A DNA stretch of 64,000 bases, taken from positions 1,614,501-1,678,500 of the forward strand of contig NZ_JAUTBL010000001.1 of NCBI RefSeq assembly GCF_030819275.1, given 5' to 3'. Shown in pieces: positions 1 through 8,208 of the stretch (positions within the stretch are counted from its first letter, which is position 1; each line of letters begins with the position of its first letter). The position numbers and the translations under genes were made by a program. The stretch comes from Agrobacterium larrymoorei (GTDB lineage Bacteria; Pseudomonadota; Alphaproteobacteria; Rhizobiales; Rhizobiaceae). The notes under the pieces are model-generated. The model saw only the letters and a program-made list of their open reading frames with translations, did no database searches and was not told the DNA's origin.

Positions 1-238
1 AATGGGGAAGGAAGGCCCGCTTTCCGATGCACTGGAGCGGATCGCTAGGGAGAATGATGTCGATGCGGCAGCTGTTGCCGTCGCCTGGCTTCTGGCACAC
101 CCGGCGAAGATCCTGCCGGTGATGGGAACCAACAATCTGGCGCGTATCGCCACCATTTCCAGTGCCGAGACGGTCGAGATGGATCGGCAGACATGGTTTG
201 AGCTTTACACGCTGGCAAATGGTCGTGAGGTGCCCTGA
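1..238 (+). CDS. Aldo/keto reductase, C-terminal part (partial)
   Basis: The gene enters from the left edge, so only the last ~79 residues are visible. They read as the end of an aldo/keto reductase (NAD(P)H-dependent carbonyl reductase, TIM barrel): a helix of the '[11 protein letters not shown]' type followed by '[13 protein letters not shown]', which resembles the cofactor-binding C-terminal strand and helix of the YdhF/YcsN-like branch. Catalytic Asp, Tyr, Lys and His lie outside the window and cannot be checked. The stop codon overlaps the ATG of the flavin reductase by one base (TGATG), so the two are probably co-transcribed and translationally coupled. The ATG at base 2 is internal, not the start. 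Confidence 0.8.
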   Translation, partial: MGKEGPLSDALERIARENDVDAAAVAVAWLLAHPAKILPVMGTNNLARIATISSAETVEMDRQTWFELYTLANGREVP

Positions 239-765
239 TGACATCGACGAGTAGCGCGAATGCGCAACATGAACATCGCTTTGTTCCTGACGCGACAACA
301 TCGCGGAGCTTCCGCAATGCGCTTGGAAACTTTCCGACGGGCGTGACTGTTGTCACAGCAACCACGCCAAGCGGCCCCACAGGCATGACGGTCAACAGCT
401 TCTCATCCGTCTCGCTTGATCCGCCGCTGGTGCTCTGGTCTCCAGCAAAGACCTCAACCCGCCACGACGTCTTCATCGGCGCGACGAATTTCGCCGTCCA
501 TGTTCTAGATGCGGAGCAGGATGCGCTTTGCTCGCGCTTCACACGCGGCGGGCGTGGCTTTGAGGAACTGGACTGGGAGCGAAATGCGGAAGGCGTACCG
601 ATCATTCCGGGGACGCTCAGCCGCTTCGAATGCGCACAAGCTTCGGTTCATGATGCAGGCGACCATTCGATCATTATCGGACGGGTCCTCCGCGCAGCCC
701 ACCGCGAAGGCGATCCTTTGTGCTTCGCCCGAGGCGCCTTTGGACGCTTCACTGTGAACGCGTGA
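238..765 (+). CDS. Flavin reductase-like FMN-binding protein
   Basis: A 175-residue protein of the flavin reductase (split-barrel, HpaC/RutF-like) family. Residues ~26-75 carry the FMN-binding core ('[11 protein letters not shown]', '[17 protein letters not shown]'), and the C-terminus ends with the usual domain-closing strands. Members reduce FMN or FAD with NAD(P)H for a partner monooxygenase, or simply bind flavin. Length is typical. It is coupled by stop/start overlap to the aldo/keto reductase. No two-component flavin monooxygenase lies beside it, so its partner is unknown. I do not infer a link to the Rieske proteins 40 kb away. Confidence 0.85.
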   Translation: MTSTSSANAQHEHRFVPDATTSRSFRNALGNFPTGVTVVTATTPSGPTGMTVNSFSSVSLDPPLVLWSPAKTSTRHDVFIGATNFAVHVLDAEQDALCSRFTRGGRGFEELDWERNAEGVPIIPGTLSRFECAQASVHDAGDHSIIIGRVLRAAHREGDPLCFARGAFGRFTVNA

Positions 766-777
766 TGCAGTCAGCGC

Positions 778-972
778 TTAGCCGTTAAACAGCGCCAAGA
801 CTGCCGAGATCACCGTCGCGCCACCGATCGGCGCAACGAGCGCTAACATTGCGTTGAAGACCAACACCCAGATCAGCACCTTCTGCTCGCGCTCGGAAAG
901 CTGCCGATACTCCGGCTTGCGTTGCGGCGGTTCGGGTTGCTGTCGATAGTAGCCTTGCAGATCACGATACAT
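778..972 (-). CDS. Small single-pass membrane protein, unknown function
   Basis: A 64-residue protein with a charged, Gln/Pro-rich N-terminus (residues 1-30) and one long hydrophobic stretch at ~32-62 that could span the inner membrane once or form a short hairpin. I recognise no family. Codon use and the sharp change from polar head to membrane segment look like a real gene. It lies convergent to the flavin reductase with 12 bases between the stops. Confidence 0.55.
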   Translation of the reverse strand: MYRDLQGYYRQQPEPPQRKPEYRQLSEREQKVLIWVLVFNAMLALVAPIGGATVISAVLALFNG

Positions 973-1359
973 GCCGTTTTCCTCGCGTGGGTCCTGACAA
1001 GTATACTGCTAAGAGTGTCTTTTGGATCATGCAATTTGCAAAGCCTCCTATCACCACCGATCGATCATTCGATCTCCTGCGTGTCAGAGTGGGCAACGAG
1101 CAGCAGGCGACCCTATCTGCCCTTCTCGAAGAACTGCTGGCACTACAGGGAAGATCAACGTCTGAACCGCGACGATAAGCTTTCATTGCGGCGATTTTCC
1201 ACAACCCGCCTGGCAAACAGGACGGAAGTCTCCATTCAAGAGGAAATATGATAGACGGCCGTGTCGAGCGTGGGTCCAGCCATGGTGTTTCGGCCCTAAT
1301 TACTCGAACTGCACCGGTCGTTCAGAGTTGAAAAACCGGCCAATACCGCCCAAGATAAG
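973..1359. other. Gene-poor stretch with one doubtful small ORF
   Basis: About 390 bases without a convincing gene. The best candidate is a 49-codon plus-strand frame starting at the ATG at 1029 and ending at 1178, whose product has a helical Leu-rich C-terminus; it has only a weak purine stretch upstream. A 28-codon frame (ATG at 1248, preceded by AGAGGAAAT) is also possible. Promoters for the small membrane protein (minus) and the ATPase (plus) should lie here, but I see no clear -35/-10 pair. Confidence 0.3.
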
Positions 1360-2127
1360 ATGATGCGCAAGACCCGACTGACCAATCTTCCCGCGCCTTA
1401 TCTCAAGCGTCTCTCGGTCAAGGATGACGCAACGCTGGGCGATCAGTATCCATTCAATCTGCCTTGGTTCGACAAGGACTTCGTCCTTGATTTCGGCACG
1501 CCATTGACGATCATCGTGGGCGAAAACGGGACGGGAAAGTCTACTCTCATTGAAGCGGTCGCCGCCCTGTGTGGCTTTGACGAGGCTGGCGGGGGCAAGG
1601 GGTACATGCCTGTCGATCATTCTCGGGCGGTCGATCGCAGCGGCGCGTTGCTTGGCGCTGCACTCCGAGGGGCATGGTTGCCAAAGGTGACAACCGGCTG
1701 GTTCTTCCGCGCTGAATCCTTTTTTTCGGTGGCGCGCTACCTCGATGAAGCCGCGCGCGACGCCTCTGCTGCGCCTCCAGACTTTTTGTCCTGGAGCCAT
1801 GGCGAGGGCTTCGTCCGTTTCTTTGAAGAGCGGATGTCGAGGCAGGGATTGTATCTTCTGGATGAGCCCGAAAGCGCGCTGTCTCCCAATCGCCAGCTGG
1901 AATTGCTGCGGCTGCTTCACCGCGTTCAGCAATCAGCCAGCGCCCAGATTCTCATGGCGACACATTCCCCGATCCTAATGGCGGTTCCGGGCGCGCGGCT
2001 TCTGGAGATCACGCGTGGCGGCCTCGTGGAGACGAGGCTGGAAGAGACGAGACACTTCAAGCTCTATCGTGACTTCGCAAGCGATCCGGGCGACTTCATC
2101 CAGCGGGCGTTGAGTGAGGAAATCTAA
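1360..2127 (+). CDS. AAA/ABC-type ATPase (COG3910-like)
   Basis: A 255-residue soluble P-loop ATPase with an ABC-like fold but no transporter partner. Visible motifs: Walker A 'GENGTGKST' (residues 54-62), a signature-like 'SHGEG' (146-150), Walker B 'LYLLDEP' (164-170) and an H-loop His in 'ATHSP' (~202). This order matches the small predicted ATPases of COG3910, relatives of the SMC/RecF and OLD-type ATPase heads, whose role is unknown. It stands alone, with an unrelated convergent GntR gene downstream, so a toxin-antitoxin or defence role has no support from context. Two adjacent ATGs (1360, 1363) are possible starts; no strong ribosome-binding site is visible. Confidence 0.8.
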   Translation: MMRKTRLTNLPAPYLKRLSVKDDATLGDQYPFNLPWFDKDFVLDFGTPLTIIVGENGTGKSTLIEAVAALCGFDEAGGGKGYMPVDHSRAVDRSGALLGAALRGAWLPKVTTGWFFRAESFFSVARYLDEAARDASAAPPDFLSWSHGEGFVRFFEERMSRQGLYLLDEPESALSPNRQLELLRLLHRVQQSASAQILMATHSPILMAVPGARLLEITRGGLVETRLEETRHFKLYRDFASDPGDFIQRALSEEI

Positions 2128-2213
2128 GGCCGAAGTCATGGACAGCTAGTGTCCTAACATTATCTGGCGCCCATGTTAGATCCTGGCGAATGTGGCTTGC
2201 GGCGACATCTTCA

Positions 2214-2969
2214 TCAGGTCTTGAAGATCGGCTCGATGCTGCAATCCAGAAGCCGTGGATCAATGCCCGCCTCCATCTCCACGAACATGGAATCGACAAA
2301 GCCGATCAACGTGTCGGTGGCGCCAAGTGCCGCCTCAAGATGCCTGTTGGCAACGGCGTTCAACACCGACAGATGACAGTCGACTGTAGTCGAAAGGTCG
2401 GCCTTTCCGTCCGTGACCGTGTGATGGATGAAACCGATGCGGCGGTAGATCGTGTGCAGCGGTCGCAACGTGTGCTCCAGAAACGGTTCATTCGCAGCAG
2501 CGAGCAAAAGTTGATCGATCCTACGATCAAGTACATTGAAATCGGTGAGCGTCATATCATTCCGGCGTTCACGCAGAGCATGTTCGATATGCAGCATCTG
2601 GTTGCGGTGGGACAGACTCGCACGGTCGATCGCCAGGCGCACGACGAAGCGCTCCATGTCGCGGCGCAGCTTTAGAAGCAGGCGTTCCCGCGCAAGATCA
2701 ATCGGCATCACCTTTACACCATGACGCGGCAGAACCGTCAGCAGCGTATCGGTTGCCAATCGGCTGACCGCGTTGTGAACGGGCGTTCGTCCAAGACCTG
2801 TCGCGTTTTGCAACTCTTGCAAAGTCAGTTGCTGACCGGGCTTCAGTTCGCAATTGATCAGTAATTCCTCGATCTTCTCATAGGCTAGCTCAAAGAAGTT
2901 GATCCTGTTGGCGCGCTTCGGCCTGACATCTTTCGTGACGAGCGTGGGCTTTGCCTGCTTGCGTACCAT
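2214..2969 (-). CDS. GntR-family (FCD) transcriptional regulator
   Basis: A 251-residue DNA-binding regulator. Residues ~25-90 form a GntR winged helix-turn-helix ('ELAYEKIEELLI', 'LTLQELQNATGLGRTPVHNAVSRL'). Residues ~95-240 form an all-helical FCD ligand domain with the usual acidic and His residues, which typically binds a sugar acid or other carboxylate. It is divergent from the dehydratase gene, so it most likely controls that gene and the SDR, usually as a repressor released by the substrate. A palindromic site lies between them at 3004-3042. Confidence 0.88.
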   Translation of the reverse strand: MVRKQAKPTLVTKDVRPKRANRINFFELAYEKIEELLINCELKPGQQLTLQELQNATGLGRTPVHNAVSRLATDTLLTVLPRHGVKVMPIDLARERLLLKLRRDMERFVVRLAIDRASLSHRNQMLHIEHALRERRNDMTLTDFNVLDRRIDQLLLAAANEPFLEHTLRPLHTIYRRIGFIHHTVTDGKADLSTTVDCHLSVLNAVANRHLEAALGATDTLIGFVDSMFVEMEAGIDPRLLDCSIEPIFKT

Positions 2970-3003
2970 CTTTCCCTATTCTCCAGCCGGAGCAAAACGT
3001 TAT

Positions 3004-3042
3004 GCTGGTTATACCTAAAACATGTTGTGATATTTTACCAGC
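3004..3042. promoter_or_regulatory. Possible GntR operator
   Basis: The divergent region contains GCTGGT (3004-3009) and its inverted copy ACCAGC (3037-3042). Inside the left part is GGTTATACC (3007-3015), close to the TGGTATACCA-type sites of FCD-type GntR proteins. Position between regulator and target fits autoregulation, but this is pattern matching only. Confidence 0.35.
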
Positions 3043-3129
3043 AAGGATACGACTGCTGGCTAGAGGCGGCTTGGAGGGTTGCCACCATCATGCTGATGAT
3101 CGTGGAACGACGTTGCAGGGGAGGAATAC

Positions 3130-4332
3130 ATGAAGATTACGTCTATTGAGACATTAAGAACGGAAGAGTTCGCGAACGTTCTTTGGGTCCGCGTTCACAC
3201 CGATGCCGGACCGATTGGTCTCGGGGAGACCTTCTACGGCGCAGGTTCGGTCGAGGCTCATATTCATGACGTGCTTGCGAGCCGACTGTTAGGGCGTGAT
3301 CCACTGCGGATTGAGGCGCACGCGCGTGAAATGGTCAACCTGCCGATGGCGCAGGCGTCTACCGGCGCGGAATACCGCGCGGCCTCGGCGATCGACCTTG
3401 CTCTATGGGATATTTTCGGGAAGGTGTGCGACCAGCCGGTCCATCAGATGCTGGGCGGTCTGTGCCACGATCGCATCCCCGTCTACAATACCTGCGCGGG
3501 TTACGGCTATGTTCGTTCCAACAAGATCAGGCCAGTCGATACCTGGAATTTCCGCGACGATGCGGAAGGCCCCTACGAGGATCTAAAAGGCTTCATGACC
3601 GACGCGGGGGCGCTCGCCGAAAATCTGCTGGAGCAAGGTATTTCGGCGATGAAGATCTGGCCTTTCGATCCAGCCGCGATCGAGAATGACGGTCGCTATA
3701 TCACCGCTGAGCAGTTCCGCGCCGCCATCAAACCTTTCGAGCAAATCCGCAAGCAGGTCGGCGATCAGATGCGGATTATGGTGGAGTTTCACAGCCTGTG
3801 GAACCTGCCGACCATCAAGAGGATCGCTCGCGAGTTGGAAGCATTCGAGCCGACGTGGTACGAAGACCCGATCCGGATGAACTCCGTCTCGGCGCTTTCG
3901 GAGCTTGCTGCCTCGACGAGCGTTCCTATCTGCGCCTCCGAAACGCTCGGCTCGCGCTTCCCCTATAAGGACATGCTGGAATCTGGCGCCATCGGCATCG
4001 TCATGACCGATCTGGTCTGGACCGGCGGGTTGACCGAAGGCCGCAAGATTGCGGCGCTGGCGGATACCTATCACCGGCCCTATGCCCCGCATGACTGTAC
4101 AGGTCCGGTTGCCTATGCCGCAGCCGTCCATTCATCTTTCTCCCAGACCAACACGATGATTCAGGAATCGGTCCGGGCTTTTTACACAGGCTGGTATAAA
4201 GAGCTTGTCACCCATGTCCCGGTGATCGAAAACGGGTTCATCTTGCCCATGGATGGGCCAGGCCTCGGCACTGAATTGCTGCCGCAGGTTTTTGAACGGT
4301 CGGACCTGACGGTTCGCCGTAGCATGCTTTGA
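3130..4332 (+). CDS. Enolase-superfamily dehydratase (mandelate racemase/muconate lactonizing type)
   Basis: A 400-residue enzyme of the mandelate racemase branch of the enolase superfamily, which abstracts the proton alpha to a carboxylate and often dehydrates sugar acids. Three metal ligands are present at the expected spacing: Glu219 ('VEFHS'), Glu245 ('YEDP') and Glu271 ('SETLG'). Lys175 ('AMKIW') and His321 ('APHDC') are the likely acid/base pair. The substrate cannot be read from sequence; a hexonate or similar sugar acid is likely because an SDR of the gluconate-dehydrogenase type follows directly. GGGGAGG at 3119-3125 is a strong ribosome-binding site before this start. The next gene overlaps or abuts the stop. 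Confidence 0.88.
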   Translation: MKITSIETLRTEEFANVLWVRVHTDAGPIGLGETFYGAGSVEAHIHDVLASRLLGRDPLRIEAHAREMVNLPMAQASTGAEYRAASAIDLALWDIFGKVCDQPVHQMLGGLCHDRIPVYNTCAGYGYVRSNKIRPVDTWNFRDDAEGPYEDLKGFMTDAGALAENLLEQGISAMKIWPFDPAAIENDGRYITAEQFRAAIKPFEQIRKQVGDQMRIMVEFHSLWNLPTIKRIARELEAFEPTWYEDPIRMNSVSALSELAASTSVPICASETLGSRFPYKDMLESGAIGIVMTDLVWTGGLTEGRKIAALADTYHRPYAPHDCTGPVAYAAAVHSSFSQTNTMIQESVRAFYTGWYKELVTHVPVIENGFILPMDGPGLGTELLPQVFERSDLTVRRSML

Positions 4333-4340
4333 GGGAGAAA

Positions 4341-5114
4341 ATGATGAGCAACCAGTCTATTTTTGATCTTACGGGTCGCACCGCACTCGTCACCGGCTCG
4401 TCGCGCGGTCTGGGGCGCGCCATGGCCGAAGGCCTCGCCGTCGCTGGTGCCCGCGTCCTCATCAATGGCACAGACCCGTCTCGCGTCGCAGAGACTGTGG
4501 AAGAGTTTCGCAGCGCGGGGCACGAGGCTCAGGCTGCGTCCTTCAACGTCACGTCGGAAGAGGAGGTAAAGGCGGCCTTCGAAAGCCTGGATGCCGCGGG
4601 GATTGCAGTCGATATTCTCGTGAACAATGCCGGTATTCAGTATCGCAAGCCAATGGTCGAGCTGGACACCGCCGATTGGCAGCGGGTGATCGACACCAAC
4701 CTCACAAGCGCCTTCGTCATTGGTCGCGAGGCAGCAAAGCGTATGATCGCGCGCGGATATGGAAAGATCGTCAATATCGGCTCGCTGACCAGCGAACTTG
4801 CCCGTGCGACCGTGGCACCCTATACGGTCGCCAAGGGCGGCATCAAGATGCTGACCCGGGCCATGGCGGCGGAGTGGGCGCAGCACGGTATTCAGGCCAA
4901 TGCGATCGGCCCGGGCTACATGCTGACCGACATGAATGAGGCTCTGATCAGCAATCCTGAATTCGATGCCTGGGTGAAGGGGCGCACGCCGTCGAAACGT
5001 TGGGGCAAGCCGGAAGAGCTGATTGGCACCGCCGTCTTCCTGTCCTCATCGGCCTCGGACTATGTGAATGGTCAGATCATCTATGTCGATGGCGGAATGC
5101 TTGCGGTTCTCTAG
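4341..5114 (+). CDS. SDR-family oxidoreductase (gluconate 5-dehydrogenase-like)
   Basis: A classical short-chain dehydrogenase of 257 residues. It has the Rossmann motif 'TGSSRGLG' (~18-25), 'NNAG' and the catalytic Ser/Tyr161/Lys165 set ('APYTVAK'); the ending 'NGQIIYVDGGM' is typical. Closest in feel to gluconate 5-dehydrogenase or 2-deoxy-gluconate 3-dehydrogenase, which interconvert keto- and hydroxy-sugar acids with NAD(P)H. I chose the ATG at 4341 (4344 is also possible) because GAGGGAG lies just before it; a longer frame from 4329 would bury that site. It probably acts next to the dehydratase in one pathway. Confidence 0.88.
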   Translation: MMSNQSIFDLTGRTALVTGSSRGLGRAMAEGLAVAGARVLINGTDPSRVAETVEEFRSAGHEAQAASFNVTSEEEVKAAFESLDAAGIAVDILVNNAGIQYRKPMVELDTADWQRVIDTNLTSAFVIGREAAKRMIARGYGKIVNIGSLTSELARATVAPYTVAKGGIKMLTRAMAAEWAQHGIQANAIGPGYMLTDMNEALISNPEFDAWVKGRTPSKRWGKPEELIGTAVFLSSSASDYVNGQIIYVDGGMLAVL

Positions 5115-5134
5115 CGGCGTCGTGGGGTCACGGT

Positions 5135-6058
5135 TCAAAGCTGATCAAAAGGCTTTCCCGCCATCGGCGCCGTTTTGGTAAAAAGCAGATCCTGCTCTTG
5201 CCATTGCTCCTCGAAATCAGCGATGGACCGAGCGCTCATTTCCGGGTTGAGCGCGCCCAGTTCTGCAGAGATGGCCTCCGCAAGCCCGATGCCGGGAACG
5301 ACTGTAGCGTAAAAAGAGGTGCTTTCCGCAGGGGCTAGCAGCAGGTAATCGGCATTTTTTGCCAGTGCATCCACGGCAGCATCGGTAATCACGCAGGTGG
5401 TTGCGCCCTTGGCCTTGGCCTGGGCGGCTGCCCTGATCGCGGAATTATAGAGGCGCCAGAAGGTGAAGATGATGACGACATCGTTTTCCTTCACGTCACC
5501 CAGAGCATTGGCGATCATCACTCCGTCCGTTGCCAGTTCCATGCGATATCCACAGAGCGTGGCGTGGTGTGCGAGGATGTTGGCAATCGATGCAAAACTG
5601 CCTGATCCGAGAACGATTCGGCGTTTTGCGCTTGCAATAAGTTTTGCAATCTCCTTGACGGAGTTGCGGTCAGTACGCCGGCGCAACGCCGTCAGCTGCT
5701 CGATTTGCCGGTTCATGGCCGCATCGAACGGGCGCTCGTTGCCGGTTTCCTGCTGATGGACGACGCTGACCTCAGGTGCTGAAAGCTTGCTCATAAACCG
5801 CGTGCGGATTTCCTGCCGAAGCTCCGGCCATCCCGAAAAACCAAGGCTTTGCGCGGTTCTGGTGATCGTCGCAACGTTGACGTCAGCCTTTTGGGCAAGC
5901 TCGGAGGCGGATGCAAAAGAAGCATGCCGCGGATCGTTGATCACGGCTTGCACCACTTCATGAGCGGCGGGTGTCAGAGAAAATTTCTCATCGAGATGAC
6001 GCAGCCAGTCCTCAAGTGTTCCTGCAAAATCACCTGCAGCGTTTTTTGCATATTGCAT
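5135..6058 (-). CDS. RpiR/MurR-family transcriptional regulator (HTH + SIS)
   Basis: A 307-residue regulator with an N-terminal RpiR-type helix-turn-helix (~15-90, 'ASASELAQKADVNVATITRTAQSLG') and a C-terminal SIS sugar-phosphate-binding domain (~125-260, 'RRIVLGSGSFASIANILAHH'). The family senses phosphosugars or related metabolites. It is divergent from the MFS transporter gene, 99 bases apart, and so probably controls the MFS - GAF - amidohydrolase set. TGTTGCGCGACA (6083-6094), nearly a perfect palindrome, sits in the shared promoter region and could be its operator. Confidence 0.87.
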   Translation of the reverse strand: MQYAKNAAGDFAGTLEDWLRHLDEKFSLTPAAHEVVQAVINDPRHASFASASELAQKADVNVATITRTAQSLGFSGWPELRQEIRTRFMSKLSAPEVSVVHQQETGNERPFDAAMNRQIEQLTALRRRTDRNSVKEIAKLIASAKRRIVLGSGSFASIANILAHHATLCGYRMELATDGVMIANALGDVKENDVVIIFTFWRLYNSAIRAAAQAKAKGATTCVITDAAVDALAKNADYLLLAPAESTSFYATVVPGIGLAEAISAELGALNPEMSARSIADFEEQWQEQDLLFTKTAPMAGKPFDQL

Positions 6059-6157
6059 TCACAAATCTTCCTGTGCAAAAAATGTTGCGCGACAAAACGA
6101 CGCGCACACCATCCGCAAAGCGGCGGAGGTGACACACTATAATGATGGGGACTGCGA

Positions 6158-7522
6158 ATGTATAATACTGCTGCAAGACTGGAGAGGCTGCCTGTCGGGC
6201 GCTTTCAATACAAGCTGCTCATGATGGGCGGGCTGGGCTACATGTTCGAGGCGTGGGATGCGGGCATTATCGCCTTCCTGTTGCCGGCGCTGCGCGCGCA
6301 GTGGCAACTGACCAGCCTTCAGGTTGGCTATCTCGCCAGCAGTACCTATGTCGGCTTCCTCATTGGCGCTCTCATTGCTGGAGCGATCGGCGACCGATAT
6401 GGACGTAAGAACGTCATGCTTTGGGCGCTCGTCCTGTTTTGCCTCGCAAGTCTCGCGGGCGCTGCCGTCAATGATTGGCATCAGTTCTTTGCGTTGCGTG
6501 TGGTCGGCGGCATCGGCATGGGCGCCGAGGCGGCGATCATCGCGCCGTTCCTTTCCGAATTTGTCGGCGCAAAGTATCGCGGACGCTTCACGGCCTCGCT
6601 TGCAGCTTTCTTCTCTTTCGGCTTCGTTATCTCGGCCGTTCTCGGATATCTGCTGGTTCCCGCCTCAGATGATGGCTGGCGCTATGCGTTGATCGTGACA
6701 GCGATGCCGGTCGTAGTGGTTTTGTGGTGGCGCCGTGGCTTGACGGAATCGCCGCGCTGGCTGGAAAGCCAAGGTCGCCATCAGGAAGCTAACGACATCG
6801 TCACCGGCATCGAGAAGCAGTATGAGGCCCGCGGCGTTGTTCTACCCGCGCCAACACCGGCAGCGCAGGTCTCTGCAACGCCCAATACCTCGCTGATGGC
6901 AAACTTCAAGGCGCTGCTGTCGCCGCGCTTCCTGCGTATCACCATCATGACGTGGCTTCTCTGGGTGTCGGTAACCTTCAGCATTTACGCCTTCATGACA
7001 TGGATTCCGAGCCTGCTCGTGGAGCGCGGCATGACCATGACGAAAAGCTTCTCCTTCTCGATCCTGATCTATGCGGCGCAAATCCCCGGCTACTTCACTG
7101 CCGCCTGGTTCTGCGAGAAGATTGGCCGTCCCTATACCATCGTGCTCTACATGGCGCTGGCCGCTGTTTCGGCTCTCTCGCTGGCTTTTGCGACCGGTGA
7201 CACGCAGGTCATCGCGCTTGCCATGACGCTGTCCTTCTTCATCAATGGCGTCGCGGCTGGAGAATACGCCTATACGCCGGAAGTGTTTCCGACGCGCATC
7301 CGTGCGACCGGCGTGGGTACCGCCTCTGCCATCGGCCGTATCGGCGGGATTGCAGCACCAATCCTTGTGGGTGCCGTCTATCCGATCGGCGGTTTCGCTG
7401 GCGTGTTCGGCATGACGACCGTTATCTTGTTCATCGGCGCCATGTCCGTTCTCTTCCTCGGCATTCCGACAAAGAACCGGTCGCTCGAGGAAATCGAGGC
7501 GGAAGAGTTTGCCGCGCGCTGA
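6158..7522 (+). CDS. MFS transporter (sugar/aromatic acid:H+ symporter type)
   Basis: A 454-residue inner-membrane carrier with about 12 hydrophobic segments. The loop 2-3 motif 'GDRYGRKN' and the loop 8-9 region are of the metabolite:H+ symporter kind; the early 'MFEAWDAGIIAFLLPAL' resembles the aromatic-acid and sugar porters rather than drug exporters. Uptake of an organic acid or amino-acid derivative is likely. The gene follows the divergent RpiR regulator and precedes the GAF protein and an amidohydrolase, which suggests import of the compound that the hydrolase cleaves. Substrate is unknown. Confidence 0.87.
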   Translation: MYNTAARLERLPVGRFQYKLLMMGGLGYMFEAWDAGIIAFLLPALRAQWQLTSLQVGYLASSTYVGFLIGALIAGAIGDRYGRKNVMLWALVLFCLASLAGAAVNDWHQFFALRVVGGIGMGAEAAIIAPFLSEFVGAKYRGRFTASLAAFFSFGFVISAVLGYLLVPASDDGWRYALIVTAMPVVVVLWWRRGLTESPRWLESQGRHQEANDIVTGIEKQYEARGVVLPAPTPAAQVSATPNTSLMANFKALLSPRFLRITIMTWLLWVSVTFSIYAFMTWIPSLLVERGMTMTKSFSFSILIYAAQIPGYFTAAWFCEKIGRPYTIVLYMALAAVSALSLAFATGDTQVIALAMTLSFFINGVAAGEYAYTPEVFPTRIRATGVGTASAIGRIGGIAAPILVGAVYPIGGFAGVFGMTTVILFIGAMSVLFLGIPTKNRSLEEIEAEEFAAR

Positions 7523-7553
7523 GGCGTAGATCGAAGGAGCTAGGGCGTCCTTT

Positions 7554-7573
7554 GTGCGTCCAATAGGACGCAC
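7554..7573. terminator. Hairpin after the MFS gene
   Basis: GTGCGTCC and GGACGCAC form a perfect 8-bp stem around an AATA tetraloop, nested inside looser GGAGC/GCTCC arms (7536-7581). There is no T-run, so it is either a weak terminator or an mRNA-stabilising hairpin ahead of the GAF gene. Confidence 0.4.
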
Positions 7574-7636
7574 GGCGCTCCAGGCGCATCAGGGAGCGGC
7601 AATGGCTGCTCCCTCATCAGCAAAAAGGATCACGAC

Positions 7637-8113
7637 ATGCACAATGAGATCAGCCTTTACCAGGCCATGAAGCTCCCCGATCAGCCGGCACCCTTCTTCC
7701 AAGCGCTCGATGATCTGTTTCAGCGGGACATCGGACATGTCCTCTTCACCCTCCTGGCTGTCGATGGGGGGGAGGTCGTTCGCATCTATTCTTCCGACCC
7801 TGAACATTATCCCGTCTCTGGCCGCAAGCCGATGACCGACACGCCCTGGGGCCGCCACGTCATTGGTCAGCACAAGAGCTTTCTCGCCAAGGATATGGAC
7901 GGTATCAAATGGGCCTTCTTCGATCATGAACTCATTGCGAGCCTCGGGGGCGGCACGCAGATCAATGTGCCCGTCGTCTTCGACGGAGCCTGCATCGGCA
8001 CGATCAATCTGACCCATCGCGCAGGAGTTTATGACGAGCGCCATCTCGAGCGCGCCGAGGCTTTGGCGCCCTGGTTGGTGCCATACTTCCTGCTGGCCGC
8101 AAAACAGATCTGA
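7637..8113 (+). CDS. GAF-domain protein
   Basis: A 158-residue protein consisting almost entirely of one GAF domain: strands such as 'HVLFTLLAVDG', a variable middle, and the closing 'INVPVVFDGACIGTINLTH' strand pair (~116-135). GAF domains bind small molecules. With no output domain attached, it may be an enzyme accessory or a sensor subunit. An AAAGGATCA ribosome-binding site precedes the ATG. It lies between an MFS importer and an amidohydrolase, so it may bind the same compound. No specific function is known to me for this arrangement. Confidence 0.8.
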   Translation: MHNEISLYQAMKLPDQPAPFFQALDDLFQRDIGHVLFTLLAVDGGEVVRIYSSDPEHYPVSGRKPMTDTPWGRHVIGQHKSFLAKDMDGIKWAFFDHELIASLGGGTQINVPVVFDGACIGTINLTHRAGVYDERHLERAEALAPWLVPYFLLAAKQI

Positions 8114-8141
8114 CGACGCGGACCACGTGATAAAACACAGA

Positions 8142-8184
8142 ACTAAAGCGTGAGAGCGCATTCGAACGATCGCGCGATGCTTTA
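8142..8184. repeat. Imperfect palindromic element upstream of the amidohydrolase
   Basis: TAAAGC near 8143 and GCTTTA near 8178 are inverted arms enclosing the GC-rich centre 'GAGAGCGC...GATCGCGC'. The sequence CTAAAGCG recurs in the stronger hairpin at 9451-9495 on the other side of the same gene, so both may belong to one intergenic palindrome family. Confidence 0.3.
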
Positions 8185-8208
8185 AAAACATGATTGAAAG
8201 TAAATGCC

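Noticed and set aside
238..765. Reductase partner for the split Rieske oxygenase
   Set aside because: It is 40 kb away, lacks an Fe-S domain, and is coupled to an unrelated gene.
1029..1178. Possible 49-codon gene
   Set aside because: No convincing ribosome-binding site or family; kept only as a note in the gap entry.
1248..1334. Possible 28-codon gene with AGAGGAAAT upstream
   Set aside because: Too short to judge without conservation; the upstream purines could be chance.
1360..2127. AAA ATPase as part of a defence or toxin system
   Set aside because: No nuclease, toxin or other defence gene is next to it.
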